Assembly (NCBI RefSeq): GCF_000003815.2
Contig: NC_049995.1
Coordinates: 14,792,635 to 14,856,634, forward strand
Reading direction: 5' to 3'
DNA: 64,000 nucleotides
Source: Branchiostoma floridae
Taxonomy: Eukaryota; Chordata; Leptocardii; Amphioxiformes; Branchiostomatidae
Below, piece after piece: positions 58,463 to 64,000 of the stretch (its first letter is position 1; every line of letters starts with the position of its first letter). The notes under the pieces were generated by a model. It did no database searches. It was not told where the DNA came from and saw nothing but the letters and a program-made list of their open reading frames with translations. A program made the translations under genes and the position numbers.

Positions 58463-61456
58463 GATTTGATACTTATTTTGTATACGTTATGATATACGCT
58501 ATCTGAATTCGTCTTCAAAGTTTACGGGCCACATTTAGATAAGTAGCAGTTTGCTCTAGAATCCGTATGAAAGCCGATTTTAGCGCCCCTTTGCTTGCGT
58601 ATTTCCTATTGGTTAATTCCCTTGTAGATCATTAATTAAATCTGGCCCGTAAGATTTGATACTTGTTTTGAATACGTTAGGGTATATGCTATCTGAATTC
58701 GTCTTAAAAGTCCACGGGCCACGTTTAGATAAGTAGCAGTTTGCTCTAGAAGCCGTGTAATAGCCGATTTCAGCGCCCCTTTGCTTGCGTATTTCCTATT
58801 AGTTAATTCCCTTGTAGTTCATTAATTAAATCCGGCCCGTAAAATTTGACACTTGTATTGAATACGTTATGATATACGCTGCCTTTATTCGTCTTAAAAG
58901 TTCACAAGCCACGTTTAGATAAGTAGAAGTTTGCTCTAGAATCCGTATGAAAGCCGATTTTAGCGCCCCTTTGCTTGCGTATTTCCTATTGGTTAATTCC
59001 CTTGTAGATCATTAATTAAATCCGGCCCGTAAGATTTGACACTTGTATTGAATACCTTAGAGTATACGCTATCTAAATTCATCTTAAAAATTCACGGGCC
59101 ACGTTTAGATAAGTAGCAGTTTGCTCTAGAAGCCGTATGAAAGCCGATTTTATCGCCACTTTGCTTTCGCATTTCCTAATAATTAATTCCCTTGTAGATC
59201 ATTAATTAAACCCGGCCCGTAAGATTTGATACTTATTTTGTATACGTTATGATATACGCTATCTGAATTCGTCTTCAAAGTTCACGGGCCACATTTAGAT
59301 AAGTAGCAGTTTGCTCTAGAATCCGTATGAAAGCCGATTTTAGCGCCCTTTTGCTTGCGTATTTCCTATTGGTTAATTCCCTTGTAGATCATTATTAAAT
59401 CTGGCCCGTAAGATTTGATACTTGTTTTGAATAAGTTAGGGTATACGCTATCTGAATTCGTCTTAAAAGTTCACGGGCCACGTTTAGATAAGTAGCAGTT
59501 TGCTCTAGAAGCCGTATGAAAGCCGATTTTAGCGCCCCTTTGCTTGCGTGTTTCCTATTGGTTAATTCCCTTGTAGATCATTAATTAAACCTGGCCCTTT
59601 AATCGTTAATATAATACTTTCTGGTATTATCTATATTTCTATATACATACATTGGGTAGTATAGTAATAGACAATAAACAGCAGTTCTTGATATCCGTTC
59701 TAGCTTTTAAAGGAAATGAGCAGGAATTGTTTGGTTTCTTCGAATGGGAGTCTGAATAGAATGCTATGTTTTCTCTAATTTTGAATCGGCGGCTGGATCG
59801 TCGCCTACAGCAATAGTTCATTAATTAAATCCGGCCCGTAAGATTTAACACTTGTATTGAATACCTTAAGGTATGCGCTTTCTAAATTTGCCTTACAAAC
59901 TCACGGGCCACGTTTAAATAAGTGACAGATTCCGATTTCAGACCAGGCTGAAGCCTTGGTCGTCAATGGGGCCTGATATTTGTATTTAATCGTTGACATA
60001 ATACTTTCTGTTATTACTTATGTTTATATAACCATATATTGGGTAGTAATAGACAATATTCAGCAGCTATTGATATTTTTTTCAAGATTTTCCTCGAAAT
60101 GAGGAATTTTTTTGCTTTCTTCGAATGGGCGTCTGAATGGGATGCTATGTTTTGTCTAATAACGAATCGGCGGCTAGCCTATGATCGTCGCCTACAACTA
60201 TTGTTCATTAGTTAAATCCGGCCAGTAAGATTTAACACTTGTATTGAATACGTTGGGGTATACGCTATCTAGATTCATCTTAAAAATTCACGGGCCACGT
60301 TTGGATAAGTAGCAGTTTGCTCTAGAAGTCCTATAAAAGCCGATTTTAGCGCCCCTTGCCTGTGCATTTCCTATTAGTTAATTACGGCCTAGTTCATTAA
60401 TTAAATCCGGCCCGTAAGATTTGACACTTGTATTGAATACGTTGGGGTATACGCTATCTCAATTCGTCTTAAAAGTTCACGGGCCACGTTTAGATAAGTA
60501 GCAGTTTGCTCTAGAAGCCGTGTAATAGCCGATTTCAGCGCCCCTTTGCTTGCGTATTTCCTATTAGTTAATTCCCTTGTAGTTCATTAATCAAATCCGG
60601 CCCGTAAAATTTGACACTTGTATTGAATACGTTATGATATACGCTGCCTACATTCGTCTTAAAAGTTCACGGGCCACGTTTAGATAAGTAGCAGTTTGCT
60701 CTAGAAGCCGTATGAAAGCCGATTTTAGCGCCCCTTTGCTTGCGTGTTTCCTATTGGTTAATTCCCTTGTAGATCATTAATTAAATCTGGCCCTTTAATC
60801 GTTAATATAATACTTTCTGGTATTATCTATATTTCTATATACATACATTGGGTAGTATAGTAATAGACAATAAACAGCAGTTCTTGATATCCGTTCTAGC
60901 TTTTAAAGGAAATGAGCAGGAATTGTTTGGTTTCTTCGAATGGGAGTCTGAATAGAATGCTATGTTTTCTCTAATTTTGAATCGGCGGCTGGATCGTCGC
61001 CTACAGCAATAGTTCATTAATTAAATCCATCCCGTAAGATTTAACACTTGTATTGAATACCTTAAGGTATGCGCTTTCTAAATTTGCCTTAAAAACTCAC
61101 GGGCCACGTTTAAATAAGTGACAGATTCCGATTTCAGACCAGGCTGAAGCCTTGGTCGTCAATGGGGCCTGATATTTGTATTTAATCGTTGACATAATAC
61201 TTTCTGTTATTACTTATGTTTATATAACCATATATTGGGTAGTAATAGACAATATTCAGCAGCTATTGATATTTTTTTCAAGATTTTCCTCGAAATGAGG
61301 AATTTTTTTGCTTTCTTCGAATGGGCGTCTGAATGGGATGCTATGTTTTGTCTAATAACGAATCGGCGGCTAGCCTATGATCGTCGCCTACAACTATTGT
61401 TCATTAGTTAAATCCGGCCAGTAAGATTTAACACTTGTATTGAATACGTTGGGGTA
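58463..61456 (-). repeat. Satellite array 4: reverse monomers with a higher-order repeat
   Basis: Monomers of about 190 bp plus B units at 59590-59830, 59940-60200, 60790-61030 and 61140-61400. The B pair plus flanking monomers is repeated at 1196-bp distance with few differences (59639 against 60835). The array ends sharply within a monomer at about 61456. Confidence 0.93.
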
Positions 61457-61599
61457 TAGGTCCTCTAGCATCTGTTTGGGAGAAAGCCTTTTTAATAGAA
61501 ACTTTGGCAGGATGGTTGGTGGGCCAAATGGAGACCTTACTCAACTAGTTAAAATTATCTTCCTCAGAGCTTCTAACTGAAGTTCTGCTTCTCGTCGCT

Positions 61600-61660
61600 A
61601 TATGTAGGTGGCGCTTTTGCAGCGAGAACACAATCCCAAGCGCAAAAGCGCCACCTATAT
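61600..61660. repeat. Hairpin
   Basis: TAGGTGGCGCTTTTGC (61605-61620) pairs with GCAAAAGCGCCACCTA (61642-61657). The 21-bp loop includes GCGAGAACAC. Confidence 0.75.
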
Positions 61661-61994
61661 CGGCTACATATCAACTAGTAGTGCAAAAAGGACAACCTAC
61701 TATCATGTGCCCTGTGTACTGCATTAAAGAAGAGGATTTTCAAACATGGCGTCGTTTTAATGTCCCCATCGTTCCATTACCCTGGTTAGGCTGCATTAAG
61801 TAGGTCATTGAGTCACTAACTTCAAAGTAGGCCACAAGCAGGTATTAAATGGAGTCGTGAGATGCTTAAGAAGAAGGAGGTAAATATCTGATCATCTGTT
61901 CGGGTTTTGCTAGGGTCACATTTCCAAACCGGGGCATTGCGGCATTGGAAATTACGAAAATTTGGACATATTGTCAGATATACGTCATGCAATG

Positions 61995-62935
61995 ACGGTT
62001 ATGTCAATCTTTCCATAAATGTGGTGAATCTCAAAACAAACATCATTCCTCAACGGCTGCCGGACGTCTTTTCAGTCAGTTAACACCAATCTGAGGATAC
62101 TGTATGATTTGCTTCAAGCAAGAGTAGGCGTCCTTTCCGAATCGAACCTTATTATGTATGTTGGTCTCGGGTTGACAACGTTGCAACATGAAAAGGTGAT
62201 AGTCACCTGTTATGTCAATCCTTCCACAAAGGTGGTCAATCTCAATACACACATCATTCCTCAATGGTTACCTGAACTTCTTTACTTCTTTTCAATCCAT
62301 AAACATTGGTAAAAGGATAATGTACGGTTGACATAAAACAAGAGTAGGGGTTCTTCCAGGTGTCAAACCTTATTACAGTCAGTGATAGTCACCTGTTACG
62401 TCAATTCTTTCACTAATGTGGTGAATCTCAAAACAAACATCATTCCTCAACGGCTGCCGGACGTCTTTTCAGTCAGTTAACACCAATCTGAGGATACTGT
62501 ATGATTTGCTTCAAGCAAGAGTAGGCGTCCTTTCCGAATCGAACCTTATTATGTATGTTGGTCTCGGGTTGACAACATGAAAAGGTGGTAGTCACCTGTT
62601 ATGTCAATCCTTCCACAAAAGTGGTAAATCTCAATACACAATTCCTTAAATGTTGCCTGAACCTCTTTACTTCTTTTCAGTCCATAAACATTAGGATAAT
62701 GATAATGTATGTTTAATAACATCAAGATAGGGGGGGGGGGGCTTCCTGGTGTGAGTGGATCAAACCGTATTAGTCTTGTCTCAGGGGTGACAACGTGAAA
62801 AGGTGATAGTCACCTGTTATCTCAATTCTTTCACAAATGTGATGAACCTCAATACATGCACCATTCCTTAACGGTTGCCTGAACTTCTTTTCAGTCAGTA
62901 ACACCGATCTGAGGATACTGTATGTTTGGCATCAA
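61995..62935. repeat. Tandem array of about 200-bp units
   Basis: Five units marked by GT.ATGTCAAT / GTCAATCCTTCCACAAA and CATTCCTCAACGGCTGCC begin near 61998, 62210, 62397, 62608 and 62815. Units 1 and 3 are nearly identical over about 180 bp while unit 2 differs, so a two-unit block was duplicated. TTTAATGTCCCCATCGTTCC (about 61756) and TTGATGTCCCCACCGTTCC (about 62985) flank the array. Confidence 0.85.
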
Positions 62936-63044
62936 GCTTTCCATGACCGTATCAAAGGAGAGAATTTTGAAAAATGGGGTCATCTTGATGTCCCCACCGT
63001 TCCATGACCCCGGTCAGGTGGCAACAAATACGTCACCCAGGTGT

Positions 63045-63480
63045 ACAAAGAGGTACCGCGTAGCACAGTGGGACCGTATTCGGCCCGTGACCGAGAGGTC
63101 GCCGGTTCGAATCAGCCTGCCGTGTTGCCGGTCTTGTGCCCTTGGGAAAGGCACTTTACACGACTTTCCTCACTTTACTCAAGTGAAAAATGAGTCGTCC
63201 CTCGGATAGGACGTTAAATGGAGGTCCCGTGTATGGGGAGAGCCATACCCCATGCACGTTAAAGAACCCCCACACGTGCGATGGTGCGGTGTGCGTTGGT
63301 GCAAATCCTTCTGTCGGGAGTTGGTGATTCACTTCAAATCACCCGGATGGAGGCCTGGCGAACCTCTGTCTCGTATCAGCCACATGGTGAATTACATCAT
63401 TCACCCGGACGGGAGACCTGGCGCATCCCCGTCTTGTAATTAGCCATACGAAAGGGTATGTCACCCCGTAAGGGGCGGTA
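63045..63480 (+). mobile_element. tRNA-derived SINE
   Basis: The head TAGCACAGTGGGACCG..., B box GGTTCGAATCA, then CCTTGGGAAAGGCACTTTAC and ACTTTCCTCACTT, the core also found at 11400-11610 and 35411-35666. The body continues to CGTTAAAGAACCCCCACAC; a GATGATGATGAC tail lies near 63536. Confidence 0.8.
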
Positions 63481-63744
63481 TAACCCCGTCGTGAGTAAAC
63501 ATGTGTGAACATGTTTACCTTTGATCACGTCGACCGATGATGATGACAAAGAGGTACCTAACTTCGGTTGGGGAGGTGAAAAACTACATTTTCCTTGAAC
63601 AAAGTCTTCTTCGTTACACAACTTTCCTTTAATTCTGACTCTGCTTAGCTTATATCGCACCAATAGCATTTGTTTCATTTTTTACTAATAAAGGCGACAT
63701 ACTGTTTGTCGAAACGTTTACGGAAGAATTGAAGGAAGGTTATG

Positions 63745-63820
63745 TAATACCCCCCTCACATTAGGCGAAAATCGATCGGATGAGGAGTCTGCGAGATCTA
63801 AGTTACGAGTAGGTATGTAC
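63745..63820. mobile_element. End of a MITE related to the GFP copy 1 intron 5 element
   Basis: CTCACATTAGGCGAAAATCG and GAGTCTGCGAGATCTAAGTT match, inverted, 38040-38095 (CGCAGACTCGTCG, TTTTCACCTAATGTGAAGG). Confidence 0.65.
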
Positions 63821-64000
63821 CTTGATTTCGAATAAATATATAGAAAAATTTATCTCCTTCCCGGTACAAAAACTTAAACTAGTGCAAAGCCCCAGCATTG
63901 TGACACCCCTTCGCATCTGGCCATTTCCTTTTTCTTAAGAAGTCTCCTAATGCAGATGGTTTGAAGATTTCCCCCATTTGGGGGGAAAGAATGGGCGTAT

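Noticed and set aside
51263..61017. A conserved 60-codon protein repeated at 51263, 56736, 59639 and 60835
   Set aside because: Identical only because satellite B units are copies; no start context, no domain, found at matching places of the repeat.
48481..61456. CRISPR array
   Set aside because: Long 190-bp monomers without short repeat/spacer alternation, in animal DNA.
48181..61456. Helitron arrays
   Set aside because: I could not find a convincing TC start and CTRR end with a 3' hairpin at the borders; left unclassified.

Overview
The window is animal nuclear DNA, almost certainly from a cephalochordate (amphioxus, Branchiostoma). It has spliced genes with long introns, dense non-autonomous transposons, CCCTAA telomere-type repeats, and two tandem GFP-family genes with the Gly-Tyr-Gly chromophore and exon layout typical of lancelet fluorescent proteins. 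All reading was by eye. Exon boundaries were fixed by GT/AG sites plus frame continuity; repeat edges may be off by a few bases. Three assembly gaps (12805-13056, 19956-20670, 57466-58462) hide sequence.

Layout. (1) 18-8862, minus strand: thirteen exons of a FAF2/UBXD8-like gene (UBA, membrane hairpin, UAS/thioredoxin-like, coiled coil, start of UBX); its 3' end lies beyond the left edge. (2) 10428-26724, plus strand, head-to-head with FAF2: a nine-exon, 505-codon linker-histone-domain gene of the HP1BP3 type with four H15 domains and a basic/AT-hook plus acidic tail, followed by a long 3' UTR to a poly(A) signal near 28860. (3) 31222-31936 (UTR to about 32600): a possible small spliced gene of unknown function. 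(4) 35398-38932 and 43605-47260, plus strand: two six-exon GFP-like genes of 219 residues each, in tandem about 8.2 kb apart. (5) about 48.2-61.45 kb: a large satellite block of about 190-bp monomers with interspersed longer 'B' units. It reads in one orientation left of a 1.4-kb spacer and in the opposite orientation right of it. (6) 61.5-64 kb: a second, shorter tandem array and a tRNA-derived SINE.

The genes do not form a pathway. FAF2 is an ER/lipid-droplet p97 adaptor, the H15 protein is a chromatin protein, and the GFPs are fluorescent proteins. What links the window is repeat biology acting on genes: splice sites copied in tandem at three separate exon edges, a SINE whose target duplication equals a splice donor, a LINE fragment abutting another donor, and six CAGGG-type inverted-repeat elements, each with its own internal word. 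The two GFP copies act as empty/filled-site controls for each other's insertions.
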